This document shows, in pieces, positions 44,674-53,935 of a stretch of DNA of 64,000 bases. Under the pieces are notes generated by a model that worked only from the letters and a program-made list of their open reading frames with translations, ran no database searches and was not told the DNA's origin. The translations under genes and the position numbers were made by a program. The DNA comes from a bacterium BMS3Bbin08. Lineage in GTDB: Bacteria; Nitrospirota; Thermodesulfovibrionia; UBA6902; BMS3Bbin08. The stretch spans positions 18,082 to 82,081 of the forward strand of contig BDTR01000019.1 of NCBI GenBank assembly GCA_002897775.1, written 5' to 3'. How positions within the stretch are numbered: position 1 is the stretch's first letter; each line of letters opens with the position of its first letter.

Positions 44674-44958
44674 AAAAAGATGATTTCTCAGATTAAAAAA
44701 ACTAAGATTACACAGATTAAATGCAACAGCGAGCCTGGAGCGAGCGGATATAATTAAATGAGCATTTCCTTACATTAGTGTTTCCATTGGAAACACAACG
44801 CAGGGAAGGAATCTATTATTAATATGCGTTCACTAACGTTCACTAAACGTTCAGTGTTTCTGAAAGGAACATTAAATCAGGATTTTTTATCTGCTAACAA
44901 AAATAATCGGTGTAATCGTCTTTAAGAAATCGGTGTAATCATATTTAAAGGAGAATAA
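44674..44958. repeat. gyrB-gyrA spacer filled with repeats
   Basis: GATTACACAGATT (44706-44718) faces two inverted copies AATCGGTGTAATC (44905-44917 and 44928-44940), as in the element at 3813. Within it are a palindrome GTGTTTCCATTGGAAACAC (44778-44796) and a short tandem GTTCACTAAC/GTTCACTAAAC/GTTCAGTG run near 44829-44855. No gene. It looks like a composite or nested repeat insertion between two normally close genes. Confidence 0.65.
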
Positions 44959-47424
44959 ATGGCAAGACTGGCTGTAAATATTGAAGAAGAAATGAAGACA
45001 TCCTACCTCAATTACGCGATGAGCGTAATTGTGGGAAGGGCGCTGCCTGATGTAAAGGACGGGCTTAAGCCTGTTCAGCGGAGAATACTCTACGCGATGC
45101 TCAGGGAAGGACTTCTTCCCGGGAAAAAATATTCCAAGTGCGCGGGTGTTGTTGGCGAGGTCCTGAAGAAATATCATCCTCATGGTGACTCCGCGGTATA
45201 TGAGGCCCTTGTTAGGCTTGCCCAGGATTTTAACATGCGCAATGTGCTTGTTGACGGCCAGGGGAACTTTGGTTCTGTTGACGGCGACCCTGCCGCGGCA
45301 TACCGCTACACAGAGGCGCGTCTTACCAGGATCGCGGAGGAAATGCTGGTTGATATTGATAAGGAGACCGTTGATTTTATTCCGAACTTTGATGAAACCA
45401 CATCGGAGCCTGTTGTATTGCCCGCAAAAGTTCCTAATCTGATCATAAACGGCTCCTCGGGCATAGCTGTTGGAATGGCAACCAACATACCGCCGCATAA
45501 CCTCGGAGAGGTTGTTGAAGGGCTTTTGCTGTTAATAGACAAGCCGGAGACAACAGTAAAAGAATTAATGAAAAAAATAAAAGGGCCTGATTTCCCCACA
45601 GGAAGCACTATCCACGGCAGGCAGGGGATCTTCAATGCCTATACGACAGGCAGGGGGCTGATAAAGGTCAGGGCAAATGTAACGATCGAAGATCAGGGCA
45701 AGAATCAGAGCATAATAATAAATGAGCTGCCTTATCAGGTGAACAAGGCCAGGCTTATTGAAAAGATCGCGGAACTTGTAAGAAACAAAAAAATTGAGGG
45801 GCTCTCAGACCTCAGGGATGAATCAGACAGACAGGGAATAAGGGTCGTGATGGAGGTGAAAAGAGGCGATATCCCCCAGGTTATCCTTAACCAGCTTTAT
45901 AAACATACTGCCATGGAAACCACCTTTGGTGTTATCATGCTCGCGATCGTTAACGGCCAGCCAAAGGTTCTGGACCTGGCTCAGGTCCTGACCCTCTTCC
46001 TTGGTCACAGGCGCGATGTTATTACCAGAAAGACAAAGTTCGAACTCAGGAAGGCTGAAGAAAAGGCGCATATTCTTGAGGGCCTCAAGATAGCCCTTGA
46101 TAATCTTGATAGGATAATCACGCTGATACGCAAATCCAGGAGCCCGCAGGAAGCCCTTGACGGGTTAATGAAGAAATTCCCTCTGTCGAAGATCCAGGCG
46201 CAGGCAATACTTGACATGAAACTGCAGAGACTTACAGGCCTGGAAAGGGAAAAGATAATAACTGATTATGAGATAACGTTAAAAGAGATCAAGAGGCTGA
46301 AGGCGATCCTGTCAAGCCCCGCGCTTGTGAATACCATAATCAGGGATGAGCTTACCGGGGTGAAAAAGAAATACGCTGACAAAAGGCGCACTGAAATAAC
46401 CGAAGAGGCAGAGGAAATAACGATCGAGGACCTGATCCAGGAAGAAGAGATGGTGATAACCATTTCCCATCAGGGGTATATAAAGAGAAATCCCCTGGCA
46501 CTTTACAGGAGCCAGAGAAGGGGAGGGAAAGGGCTTATCGGCATGGAAACACGGGCGGAGGATTTTGTGGAGGACCTGTTCCTTGCCTCAACCCACGACT
46601 ATGTCCTTTTCTTCACAAGTTCAGGACGGCTCTTCTGGCTCAAGGTATACCAGATCCCTGAGACAGGCAGGGCCGCCAAAGGCAAGGCGATAGTTAACAT
46701 ACTGCAGCTTTCAGAGGGAGAAAAAGTAACTGCGGTCATCCCTGTCAGCGAGTTCAAAGAAGACCAGTATCTTTTCATGTCCACAAGAAAAGGAGTTGTT
46801 AAAAAAACAGCCCTTAAGGCTTATAGCAATCCAAGGGCTAAAGGTATAGCCGCCATCAGGATCGATCCTGACGACGAACTGATAGGTGTAAGGCAGACAG
46901 GCGGAAGCGATGATATTATCCTCAGCACAAGAGGCGGGCTTTCAATAAGGTTTAACGAAAAAAATGTCAGGGAGATGGGAAGGGTCGCCCGCGGAGTAAG
47001 GGGGATAAAACTGCGGGGGGATGATGAGGTTGTTTCAGTAGACGTCCTGGATAAAAAAATCACGCTTTTAACGGTAACTGAAAATGGGTTTGGAAAGAGA
47101 ACAAAGTCGGACCAGTACCGTGTCCAGAGCAGGGGAGGCAAAGGGATCCTTACCATAAAGGTCACGGAAAAAAACGGCAGGGTGGTCGGCGTGCTCAAGG
47201 TAACTGATGACGATGAAATAATAATTATTGGAAGCAGCGGCAAACTAATACGCACAAAGGCGTCAAATATCCGCACTATAGGCCGCAGTACCCAGGGAGT
47301 AAAGCTGATGGACCTTGCTAAACAGGACAAGGTCGTAAGTATAGGCAGAGTGGTTGAAAAGGACGACGACGAGTCCAGGAACAACGGCGGCGGCTCTTCG
47401 AAGAAAAATGGGGAAAAGGCTTAG
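44959..47424 (+). CDS. gyrA: DNA gyrase subunit A
   Basis: An 821 aa subunit. It starts [24 protein letters not shown] (trimmed) with the catalytic-Tyr region [14 protein letters not shown] and the quinolone region [20 protein letters not shown]. The C-terminal beta-pinwheel has repeated blades, including a GyrA-box-like QRRGGKG near residue 515. The acidic C-terminal tail ends in [13 protein letters not shown]. Its stop overlaps the stop of the convergent Yip1-like gene. Confidence 0.96.
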   Translation: MARLAVNIEEEMKTSYLNYAMSVIVGRALPDVKDGLKPVQRRILYAMLREGLLPGKKYSKCAGVVGEVLKKYHPHGDSAVYEALVRLAQDFNMRNVLVDGQGNFGSVDGDPAAAYRYTEARLTRIAEEMLVDIDKETVDFIPNFDETTSEPVVLPAKVPNLIINGSSGIAVGMATNIPPHNLGEVVEGLLLLIDKPETTVKELMKKIKGPDFPTGSTIHGRQGIFNAYTTGRGLIKVRANVTIEDQGKNQSIIINELPYQVNKARLIEKIAELVRNKKIEGLSDLRDESDRQGIRVVMEVKRGDIPQVILNQLYKHTAMETTFGVIMLAIVNGQPKVLDLAQVLTLFLGHRRDVITRKTKFELRKAEEKAHILEGLKIALDNLDRIITLIRKSRSPQEALDGLMKKFPLSKIQAQAILDMKLQRLTGLEREKIITDYEITLKEIKRLKAILSSPALVNTIIRDELTGVKKKYADKRRTEITEEAEEITIEDLIQEEEMVITISHQGYIKRNPLALYRSQRRGGKGLIGMETRAEDFVEDLFLASTHDYVLFFTSSGRLFWLKVYQIPETGRAAKGKAIVNILQLSEGEKVTAVIPVSEFKEDQYLFMSTRKGVVKKTALKAYSNPRAKGIAAIRIDPDDELIGVRQTGGSDDIILSTRGGLSIRFNEKNVREMGRVARGVRGIKLRGDDEVVSVDVLDKKITLLTVTENGFGKRTKSDQYRVQSRGGKGILTIKVTEKNGRVVGVLKVTDDDEIIIIGSSGKLIRTKASNIRTIGRSTQGVKLMDLAKQDKVVSIGRVVEKDDDESRNNGGGSSKKNGEKA

Positions 47425-47954
47425 GCCGGCCGCGCTCCTCCTAACATGGAGAACAGCAGAATCAGGATGACTGTCTGAATGACCCAGCCGATCACACAAA
47501 CACCTACGGCCCGCATTGTGCTTTTATAATCAAGCGCCTGCCTGACCGCAACGATCATCGCGATCAGCATCCAGACAGAGGCAATAAAAAAGATCACGCC
47601 GGAGATCCCCGGAACTATACCAACCACCCGTATCAGGCCCGGGGAAGCCGCGAAACCGATAGTGCGCAGGAGTTCGCCTGGGTCTGCTTTTGTCCCGGGT
47701 TCAGGAAGCAGTTTCGCGCCGATAAAATAGGTCAGGTAAGCCCATAGATACCACCCGATAAGGGCTGTAATGGTCCCTGCTACAATGCCTCCGAAACCAG
47801 CGCCCTTTCCAAGGCTTCCTATGCCTGAAGCCAGGCTTGATATAACAACAACCAGCATTGCCTGTCCCATTGCTTTGGTGTCAGCCTCGACCTCTTCATA
47901 TAAATGGACGTCAAGTTTAGCGGCGCGGATTATCCGTTCTTTCAGTGTACTCAT
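47421..47954 (-). CDS. Yip1-like integral membrane protein
   Basis: A 177 aa protein from the ATG at 47954 (AAGGAGGCATA upstream; an in-frame codon at 47981 is less likely). Charged N-terminus with [18 protein letters not shown], then about five hydrophobic helices including [17 protein letters not shown] and [19 protein letters not shown], the pattern of YIP1-family membrane proteins. Function in bacteria unknown. It follows an HAMP-like membrane protein gene on the same strand. Confidence 0.75.
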   Translation of the reverse strand: MSTLKERIIRAAKLDVHLYEEVEADTKAMGQAMLVVVISSLASGIGSLGKGAGFGGIVAGTITALIGWYLWAYLTYFIGAKLLPEPGTKADPGELLRTIGFAASPGLIRVVGIVPGISGVIFFIASVWMLIAMIVAVRQALDYKSTMRAVGVCVIGWVIQTVILILLFSMLGGARPA

Positions 47955-47996
47955 TATGCCTCCTTGCGCGGACTTCATCATACTGTGATAAACAGT

Positions 47997-48509
47997 TTAT
48001 TTTCTTTCCTCTTCAAGGACGATCTTGTCATGAAGCGCGATAACAGCCTCTACCAGCTCTTCTTTTGAAGTCCCCTCTCTATCGATCAGGAACTTCAGGA
48101 CCTTTAATTCTGAATCCAGATCTTTACAGAAAAGATGTTTTTTTTCAAAGTGATCAAGCAGCTTGTTTACTTCCATGACAAACGACCTGAGATATATATC
48201 ATCCCTGCCCCTTATGTTCAGCCGTTTCTGGTAATTTCCCCCCAATATAACCCTTAATTCCATTTTTAGTCTTTCAAAAGGCCCTAGAAAGCGGTGAGAA
48301 AAGATCATGGTCAAAAGAACGACTATTACTGCATAGCCCAGAAAAACAGCGACAATATAAAGGGGATTGTGTTCGACCACTTCGCCCAGCTCTATGGTCA
48401 TGTAAGTAAAGAAGGCAACAGTGAGAAGTGACCACAGGACCATGTGGGCGATCGAAAGCCGGAGTTCCTTGAGGCTGAAGTATTTGGTTCGAACTTTCTT
48501 TTTATCCAT
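47997..48509 (-). CDS. Two-helix membrane protein with HAMP-like region
   Basis: A 170 aa protein with two membrane segments (IAHMVLWSLLTVAFFTYMTI and LYIVAVFLGYAVIVVLLTMI) and then HRFLGPFERLKMELRVILGG leading into a HAMP-like helical linker, followed by coiled helices. There is no kinase, cyclase or receptor output domain. Such stand-alone proteins are common in deltaproteobacteria and Nitrospirota, role unknown. It belongs to a minus-strand group behind selD. Confidence 0.6.
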   Translation of the reverse strand: MDKKKVRTKYFSLKELRLSIAHMVLWSLLTVAFFTYMTIELGEVVEHNPLYIVAVFLGYAVIVVLLTMIFSHRFLGPFERLKMELRVILGGNYQKRLNIRGRDDIYLRSFVMEVNKLLDHFEKKHLFCKDLDSELKVLKFLIDREGTSKEELVEAVIALHDKIVLEEERK

Positions 48510-48590
48510 ACTGTTTTTACTTAATTGCCAAATCCGGATGTCATTATCATTGATCTATATTCTACCATGTAAACGGTATTTTAAAAGGGG

Positions 48591-48995
48591 CTAGGACGAA
48601 TTCTCGATCTGTATTATTGACTCCTTAACGATCTTGCGCACCAGTTCATTTTCATCTTTGGAGGCCGCTGAAAGGAACGGAAGCGCGTCCTTATGGTCTA
48701 TAAGGCCAAGAAGATAAGCAGCATCGCCGCGGATCGCCACATTAGGATTTTTTAACAGCTTTGCAACACCCGGGATAGCTGTCAGCACAGCGTCAGGGTC
48801 TATTGTCCTCATGTGTTCGACCAGGGCCACGGTTCCAAGCCGTACCCTTCCCCGTTCATCTCCGAGCATGTCTCCGATCAAGGGGTAAAGACTTTTATCC
48901 TGCTTGAACATGTCGATGATATTTTCAAGGAATCCGTCTTCCATGTAATTCGTGAGCATTTTTAACATAGGCTCTTCTTGTTGATCCTTTTCCAT
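48591..48995 (-). CDS. HEAT-repeat protein
   Basis: A 134 aa alpha-helical repeat protein. Repeats are visible as DMLGDERGRVRLGTVALVEHM, VAKLLKNPNVAIRGDAAYLLGLI and LSAASKDENELVRKIVKESI (last ones trimmed), matching HEAT/PBS-lyase-type repeats. It is likely a small protein-binding scaffold. It lies about 70 bp downstream of selD on the same strand. Specific partner unknown. Confidence 0.75.
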   Translation of the reverse strand: MEKDQQEEPMLKMLTNYMEDGFLENIIDMFKQDKSLYPLIGDMLGDERGRVRLGTVALVEHMRTIDPDAVLTAIPGVAKLLKNPNVAIRGDAAYLLGLIDHKDALPFLSAASKDENELVRKIVKESIIQIENSS

Positions 48996-49064
48996 GGAAG
49001 TTTTTAAATGGCTGTCTTTAAGCCCGTTGACCTGTTTAACCAGCCTGAACCTTCAGGTATAATT

Positions 49065-50090
49065 TTATTTTATAGTGACCTTCCCTTTTCCCTTAACAGC
49101 TTCACCGATCACCCAGTACGGCATTTTGTTCCTTTTTGCGATTCCCTCGAATTTTTTCCGGCTCTTCTTTGGAAGCGCTATCAGCAGACCCCCTGATGTC
49201 TGGGGGTCTGAAAGGATGAGCTTCTGCTCTTGTGCAATATTTTTTGAAAAGGTCATTTTATTACTTACAAACTTGAGGTTGCTATGCGCGCCTTTTGGTG
49301 CTATTCCCGACGCGGCAAGGCTGTTCACTTTATTAAGCAGGGGGACCTGTTCATTGAAAATTACAAGGTTAACTTTACGGCCTTTTACCATGTTCAGCGC
49401 GTGTCCCAGCAGGCCGAAGCCTGTGACATCAGTAGCCGCGCGCGCTCCGGCTGAAACAGCGGCGACTGAAGCCGCCCTGTTAAGCATAAGCATAGAAGCA
49501 ACAGCTGTTTTAAAGGCACTGTCCCTGATAACGCCCTTTTTGAACGCGGAGGAAAGAACTCCCGTGCCGATCGGTTTCGTAAGAACAAGTATGTCCCCCG
49601 CGGCGGCGGCATTGGCCCTGAGTATTTTATTTCTGTCGACTCTGCCGATGACACTGAGGCCGAACTTCAATTCATTATCTTCAATGCTGTGACCTCCGAT
49701 CAGAGACGCGCCTGCTTCCCTGAGTTTGGCAATAGCGCCTTTCAACAGATTTTTTATTGCCGACGCGGTGAAATCACAGGAAGCAAACCCCAGAACAGCA
49801 AGCGCGGAAACAGGGGTGCCGCCCATTGCGTAGACATCGCTCAGGGAATTCGCGGCGCTTATGGCGCCGAACGTAAAGGGGTCGTCAACAAGCGGCGTTA
49901 TAACGTCCACTGTCTGGACCATTGCGCCGTCCTTAAAAAGGCATACCCCGGCGTCATCACCAGGGCCGATTATAACCCCGGGATCGGTGCTCTTATCGAG
50001 GTCGGCCAGGATCTGTTTCAGGTCCGCCGGACCTACCTTGCCGGCTCAGCCGCCTGCTTTGACCTTCTGTGTCAGTCGTATCTTTTTCAT
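49065..50090 (-). CDS. selD: Selenide, water dikinase SelD, itself a predicted selenoprotein
   Basis: Makes selenophosphate from selenide and ATP, the selenium donor for Sec-tRNA. From ATG 50090 the frame reads MKKIRLTQKVKAGG-UGA-AGKVGPADLKQILADL and is then open to 49065, giving 341 residues. The UGA (50048-50046, codon 15) stands exactly where SelD carries its catalytic Cys or Sec. Later motifs are IIGPGDDAGV, DVITPLVDDPFTFGAISAANSLSDVYAMGG (in parts), GGHSIEDNELKFGLSV and DVTGFGLLGHALNM. The open frame without recoding starts only at 49922 and lacks the catalytic loop. A hairpin lies just behind the UGA and a near-consensus promoter directly in front. A complete SelD implies selA/selB/selC elsewhere. 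Confidence 0.93.
50020..50034 (-). promoter_or_regulatory. Candidate bacterial SECIS hairpin of selD
   Basis: On the transcript, AGGTCC-GGC-GGACCT forms a 6 bp stem with a GGC loop. The stem starts 11 nt after the UGA, so the loop is 17 nt downstream. The apex CCGGCGG is the same as in the CYCXC gene. Confidence 0.75.
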
Positions 50091-50098
50091 ATTCCGAT

Positions 50099-50127
50099 AT
50101 AATACTTTAAAGTCTTTGCAGTGTCAA
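50099..50127 (-). promoter_or_regulatory. selD promoter, leaderless configuration
   Basis: On the minus strand a perfect TTGACA (50127-50122), 17 bp spacer and TATTAT (50104-50099). The ATG begins 9 bp after the -10, so transcription should start at or next to the ATG. No ribosome binding site is present. Confidence 0.7.
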
Positions 50128-50168
50128 AACACGGGCACATCATTAAATTGACAGTCTCGACAGATATT

Positions 50169-50188
50169 GGTAGTGGGTCAGTTTGATG
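50169..50188 (+). repeat. Left inverted repeat of the 50.2-52.3 kb segment
   Basis: GGTAGTGGGTCAGTTTGATG at 50169-50188 is matched in inverse orientation at 52253-52272 (16 of the first 16 bases identical). The pair bounds a 2.1 kb segment with a transposase fragment and unrelated genes. Confidence 0.7.
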
Positions 50189-50267
50189 AATAACTCAATT
50201 ATTCAGGCTGATAGGCAAGAAAACTGCTCGATTTGGGCTTCATATGCTATATTTGTGTCATGCGAGA

Positions 50268-50681
50268 CTACCTCGAATCTGCCATATTGTTTTCTAAAAA
50301 AGTTGCCCGCCAGTGGATTAGTTGGGTTTCCGCATCACGTTTACCAACATACCATGTAGGAACAAGCTTGCTATCAGCACAAATGGAAGTAAAGGTATAA
50401 ATATCACCATAACCATGCATGCCCTTTTTCTCTTTCGGTATATTCCCCTGTTTCGAGTAGCAGAAAGACCAGATTTCATCACACTGGATACGTTTGCAGG
50501 GCAAATCCCTCATAACTTCATTCTGATATTCAGCACACGCCTTGCCGATAGTTGCCAACAGCTTTAAGACTGTTCCTTTGGCAACGCCTGTCATACGGCA
50601 TGTTGACCTGATAGAATTACCCTCTACAAAAGCGGCCATTACCTGTCTTTGTCTCTCTGGTTTTAGTCTGTTCATGATCAT
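50268..50681 (-). pseudogene. IS1-like transposase, truncated
   Basis: A 137-codon frame starting MNRLKPERQRQVMAAFVEG with helix-turn-helix (IRSTCRMTGVAKGTVLKLL) and the first catalytic-domain motif RIQCDEIWSFCYSKQGN, then DIYTFTSICADSKLVPTWYVG. Homologous IS1-like transposases continue for roughly another hundred residues; here the frame diverges after AETQLIHW and stops, so the C-terminal catalytic part is missing. It lies just inside the left inverted repeat. Too short to be active. Confidence 0.8.
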
Positions 50682-50792
50682 ATTATACTTGACCGCTCAA
50701 GCATTGTCAAGAGAAAAAGATAGGAAGGTAAAATCTTGATTGGGAGAGGGAGAAGAAAAAGGATGAAGAGGTTTATTGCTTATCTGTCAGGA

Positions 50793-51551
50793 TCAAGCGA
50801 ATTCCAATAAGTGTAACCTATTTATTAAGTCTTCATTATATTCTGCATCAAATATTCTTAGATATTCCACAATATCTAAGGCAGATAATTGCCCAATGAC
50901 AGATGGACTTCCAAGATGTCCATAAGTCATAAGAGAGCCGATAATGGGATTGAAAACACGAGATATTTGACCGATAGGGCCTAAGGAAATGGTAATTAAG
51001 CCTATTCCCTTACTCTGTTCTGTGAAAGATGCTAATTTGGACACATCACTCCTTGTATTCGCCTTTACAGCTATCTTGACTATATCAGCTCCACATTGTT
51101 TAGTCCTTGCAACTATATTCGTTAAATCTTCTAAACCCGGAGTATTATCAAGATTATGATATGAGCCAATAACTAACTTGTTGTCGGCTTTACACAGAGA
51201 CACAATTCTTTTCAGCAACTCTTCCGAATTCACCTCAACATCAATAGCATCAGAGAGCGACATAACACGTTCGAATAGTTCATATTTCTGGTTGTCATCA
51301 AGTTTCGAAAACCCACCCTCATCAGAAGTTCGAAGCGTCGCTATTATTGGTTTATCAAACCGTATCTTAGTTGAATTAAAGACTTTTTCGACATAATCGG
51401 GAGATTGATTTTCGAACATATCTATGCGTAGCTCTAAAACATCAACTCGTTCGACAGTCTCAACATCAAGTTTCGAAATGTCACTATCCGAAATAGCCGC
51501 AACTACCCTCGGAACAGAACCTAAGGTAAGCTGTCCTATAGCTAAATTCAT
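50793..51551 (-). CDS. aroD: Type I 3-dehydroquinate dehydratase
   Basis: A 252 aa shikimate-pathway enzyme of the class I (Schiff-base) type. Visible motifs: VDVLELRIDMFE (substrate Arg/Glu), PIIATLRTSDEGG, LVIGSYHNLDNTPG with the catalytic His, DIVKIAVKAN with the Schiff-base Lys, and SRVFNPIIGSLMTYG. It stands alone inside an AT-rich segment bounded by inverted repeats rather than with other aro genes, so acquisition by transfer is likely. Full length for the family. Confidence 0.9.
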   Translation of the reverse strand: MNLAIGQLTLGSVPRVVAAISDSDISKLDVETVERVDVLELRIDMFENQSPDYVEKVFNSTKIRFDKPIIATLRTSDEGGFSKLDDNQKYELFERVMSLSDAIDVEVNSEELLKRIVSLCKADNKLVIGSYHNLDNTPGLEDLTNIVARTKQCGADIVKIAVKANTRSDVSKLASFTEQSKGIGLITISLGPIGQISRVFNPIIGSLMTYGHLGSPSVIGQLSALDIVEYLRIFDAEYNEDLINRLHLLEFA

Positions 51552-51803
51552 AAACCCTCCTCAAGGAATATAAAAACTTTACACCCTATATTAAACAAAT
51601 TAACACATTTAAAAAGGGGAAATCAATGTAGCTTAAATATAATTGTATCACACTTAGCTACCACGATGATATCGCCTCACAGATTAAGACGATATGAAAC
51701 ATCTATCAAAATTATACGATAGATATAGCGATTGTCAAGCATTTTTTTCTTATTGTCAAACCAATTTAGAAATGTCCTGTTTTTGCATTGACTCAATGCA
51801 GGT

Positions 51804-51868
51804 GTCATTCCCGCTTGTCGGGAATCTTTCAGACTTGTTTAGAAGGATGCTGGACAAGCCAGCATGAC
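51804..51868. repeat. GTCATTCC-type palindromic repeat
   Basis: The left arm (51804-51826, starting GTCATTCCCG) and right arm (51845-51868, ending CAGCATGAC) are each a hairpin (CCCGCTTGTCGGG; GCTGGACAAGCCAGC) and pair with each other imperfectly. It is related to 31857-31919. The rest of the 51552-51968 spacer is AT-rich with no gene seen. Confidence 0.7.
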
Positions 51869-51968
51869 AGACAGGGATGTTTTAAAAGGGTTATATAGCA
51901 TGACCGTTTTTAGGACATTTCTATTTTGGTATTACAGCATTTTTTTCTTATTTTGATATTTTTTATCC

Positions 51969-52208
51969 TTATTTCTTATGCCATCTGGCCTCTGCGGCTT
52001 TCTGTGCGATCTCGCTACGCTTCTTAGCCGATAGTTTGGCGGCTCTGGCTTTACCGCCCTTTAGACCGCCCATTCTACCGAGCATTACAGCGGCAGGGTT
52101 CTTACCTTCAGATGCGGCCTTTTCAAACGTAGCTTTATCAAGAATAGATTTAGCGAGGATATTTATGTCCTGTTCTTCTTTGACTTTCTTGCTTGTCCGC
52201 TTAGGCAT
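51969..52208 (-). CDS. Small basic KGG-type protein
   Basis: A 79 aa lysine-rich protein. It starts MPKRTSKKVKEEQDINILAK and ends GRMGGLKGGKARAAKLS, then RSEIAQKAAEARWHKK. This GGLKGGxARAxxLSxxxRxxIAxxAAxARW pattern recurs in small, histone-H1-like or KGG-motif proteins of many bacteria, often on mobile DNA. Nucleic-acid binding is likely from the charge. It lies near the right inverted repeat. Confidence 0.72.
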   Translation of the reverse strand: MPKRTSKKVKEEQDINILAKSILDKATFEKAASEGKNPAAVMLGRMGGLKGGKARAAKLSAKKRSEIAQKAAEARWHKK

Positions 52209-52252
52209 ACTAAATTATAACATGCCTTGCGGTTCATGTCTATACCCTCAAG

Positions 52253-52272
52253 AATGAAACTGACCCACTACC
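52253..52272 (-). repeat. Right inverted repeat of the 50.2-52.3 kb segment
   Basis: Inverse copy of the 50169-50188 sequence (GGTAGTGGGTCAGTTTCATT on the minus strand). Both ends point inwards as expected for transposon termini. The next gene (PHP) and its promoter begin just outside. Confidence 0.7.
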
Positions 52273-52301
52273 CGGATATTAAGAACTTGATATTAAGAAC
52301 T

Positions 52302-52331
52302 TTGACAATTAGGCCGAATTTTCTGTATTTT
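52302..52331 (+). promoter_or_regulatory. Promoter of the PHP gene, leaderless configuration
   Basis: TTGACA at 52302-52307 and TATTTT at 52326-52331, 18 bp apart. The ATG at 52340 starts 9 bp after the -10, with no ribosome binding site. Confidence 0.6.
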
Positions 52332-52339
52332 ACATTGTT

Positions 52340-52999
52340 ATGATCGACCTGCATACTCATACCCTTTTCAGCGATGGTGAACTGCTGCCGTCCGAGCTTG
52401 TCAGAAGGGCCTGTTACATAGGTTATAAGGCTCTGGCCATTACAGACCATGTGGACACATCCAATATTGATTTTGTGATCCCGCGGGTGGCCCAGGCGAT
52501 AGAGGATATATCAAAATATTCAGATATCAAGATCATTCCAGGAGTCGAGATCACTCATGTGCCCCCGGAACTTATAGGAAAGCTTGTGACCATGGCAAGG
52601 GAGTTTGGGGCAAAGGTAGTTATTGTCCACGGTGAGACCGTTGTCGAACCGGTGGCAGAGGGGACCAACAGCGCCGCGATCGAAGCCGGCGCGGATATAC
52701 TCTCTCACCCGGGTCTGATCAGCAAAGAGGATGCAGTAAGCGCGAAAAACAAAGGTGTTGCCCTTGAGATCACCTCAAGAAAGGGCCACAGCCTTTCAAA
52801 CGGTCATGTCGCAAAGACAGCGCTTGAGGTCGGCGCGGACCTTGTCATCAATACTGATTCTCACGCCCCGGAAGACCTGATCACACTTGACCGGGCAGAG
52901 GTGATACTGCGTTCTGCGGGTATTGCCGGGGATTCAGCAGGACAGATATTAAGGAACTCGCGGAAAATTATAGATAAGATATTTAATGAAAAATCCTAA
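52340..52999 (+). CDS. PHP-domain phosphoesterase (histidinol-phosphatase-like)
   Basis: A 219 aa PHP-fold metal-dependent phosphoesterase. Motif I is MIDLHTHTLFSDGELLPSEL, then AITDHVDTSNID, IIPGVEITHVPPE, VIVHGETVVEPV, and the closing VINTDSHAPEDL. All residues for the trinuclear metal site are in place. It is similar to histidinol phosphatase-domain proteins, but no his genes are nearby, so the substrate is open. Confidence 0.85.
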   Translation: MIDLHTHTLFSDGELLPSELVRRACYIGYKALAITDHVDTSNIDFVIPRVAQAIEDISKYSDIKIIPGVEITHVPPELIGKLVTMAREFGAKVVIVHGETVVEPVAEGTNSAAIEAGADILSHPGLISKEDAVSAKNKGVALEITSRKGHSLSNGHVAKTALEVGADLVINTDSHAPEDLITLDRAEVILRSAGIAGDSAGQILRNSRKIIDKIFNEKS

Positions 53000-53147
53000 A
53001 TTCGAAATCCTGAATACTAAACGATATCTAAATCGCAATACTTAAAATTCGAAACAATAATGGATTTTTTTAGGATGTTGGTCTGTAATTCGGGGAATTA
53101 TGATTTGTTTCGGATTTCGTGCTTAGAGTTTAGAATTTAATTTTTTA
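53000..53147. repeat. Large imperfect palindromic repeat of AAATTCGAAATCC words
   Basis: The left side reads CCTAAATTCGAAATCCTG and AATACTAAACGATATC; the right side ends TTTCGGATTTCGTGC and TTAGAGTTTAGAATTTAA, roughly the reverse complement. A fragment (CTCCTAAATCCGAAATC) recurs at about 55691-55707. No gene. It is a member of a dispersed family of long imperfect palindromes. Confidence 0.5.
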
Positions 53148-53162
53148 CGAGGAGGATATGAC

Positions 53163-53930
53163 GTGCCCAAAGCGATAAAAAAGAGGGTGGCCAAAAGATC
53201 CGGACTGAAGGAGGAAGAAGTCAAGAGCGCGGCCGCCCGCGCACTGGAGATAATAAAGAGCAAAAAAAACGTTTTACTGCCGGTCCTGCTGGCATGCGCG
53301 GTCATTATTGTTTTACTGGTTATTTCCCTGGTTTATTCCGGGTCAGCAAAGAACAGGGCATACGCCCTTGAGAAAGAGGCGTATAAATATTATTATGGGC
53401 TGGGCCCGGGGTCTCCGTTGAGCGGCGCGGACAGGTGGGGAAAACCCCTGGAGCTTTTCAAGCAGGCGGTTGAAACGAGGTCAACGCCCACCGCGCTGTT
53501 CTACATGGGCAACTGCTATTTTAACCTGGGTGATTACGGGAACGCTACGAAGACTTACGATAAATTCATTGATAAATACAAAAGCAAAGAAGGGATACTT
53601 CCTCTTGTTTATCAGAAACTGGCTTCGTCGCACATTAAAAAAGGCGAAAATGATGAAGCGATCAAAACACTTGACGCGCTTGCCGGGTTCAGGAACGGGA
53701 CCTTCAGGGACACCGCGCTGATACAGGAGGCCAGGCTGTATGAGTCGCTGGACAGGCAGGAAGAGGCAATGACAAAATACAGGGAGCTGGTTGAGAGTTT
53801 CCCTGCTTCTCCATGGAGCGCTGAGGCAAAGACAAAGATAGATGCCGTGGAAAAGAAAGCCGCGGCAGAAGCCGGGGAACAGGAGACCCTTGTCCCTGAT
53901 GACCGGTTACAGCCGCCGCCCTCTGACTAA
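53163..53930 (+). CDS. Membrane-anchored TPR protein (YfgM-like)
   Basis: A 255 aa protein with a basic N-terminus, one membrane helix at about 40-60 (VLLPVLLACAVIIVLLVISL) and a periplasmic TPR region (ALFYMGNCYFNLGDYGNATKTY, LASSHIKKGENDEAIKTLD, ARLYESLDRQEEAMTKYREL, each trimmed). It resembles YfgM/ancillary SecYEG-type or Tol-Pal-type tetratricopeptide proteins. GTG at 53163 is the start; the ATG five bases earlier is out of frame. GAGGAGG precedes it. Confidence 0.78.
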   Translation: MPKAIKKRVAKRSGLKEEEVKSAAARALEIIKSKKNVLLPVLLACAVIIVLLVISLVYSGSAKNRAYALEKEAYKYYYGLGPGSPLSGADRWGKPLELFKQAVETRSTPTALFYMGNCYFNLGDYGNATKTYDKFIDKYKSKEGILPLVYQKLASSHIKKGENDEAIKTLDALAGFRNGTFRDTALIQEARLYESLDRQEEAMTKYRELVESFPASPWSAEAKTKIDAVEKKAAAEAGEQETLVPDDRLQPPPSD

Positions 53931-53935
53931 GCAGG

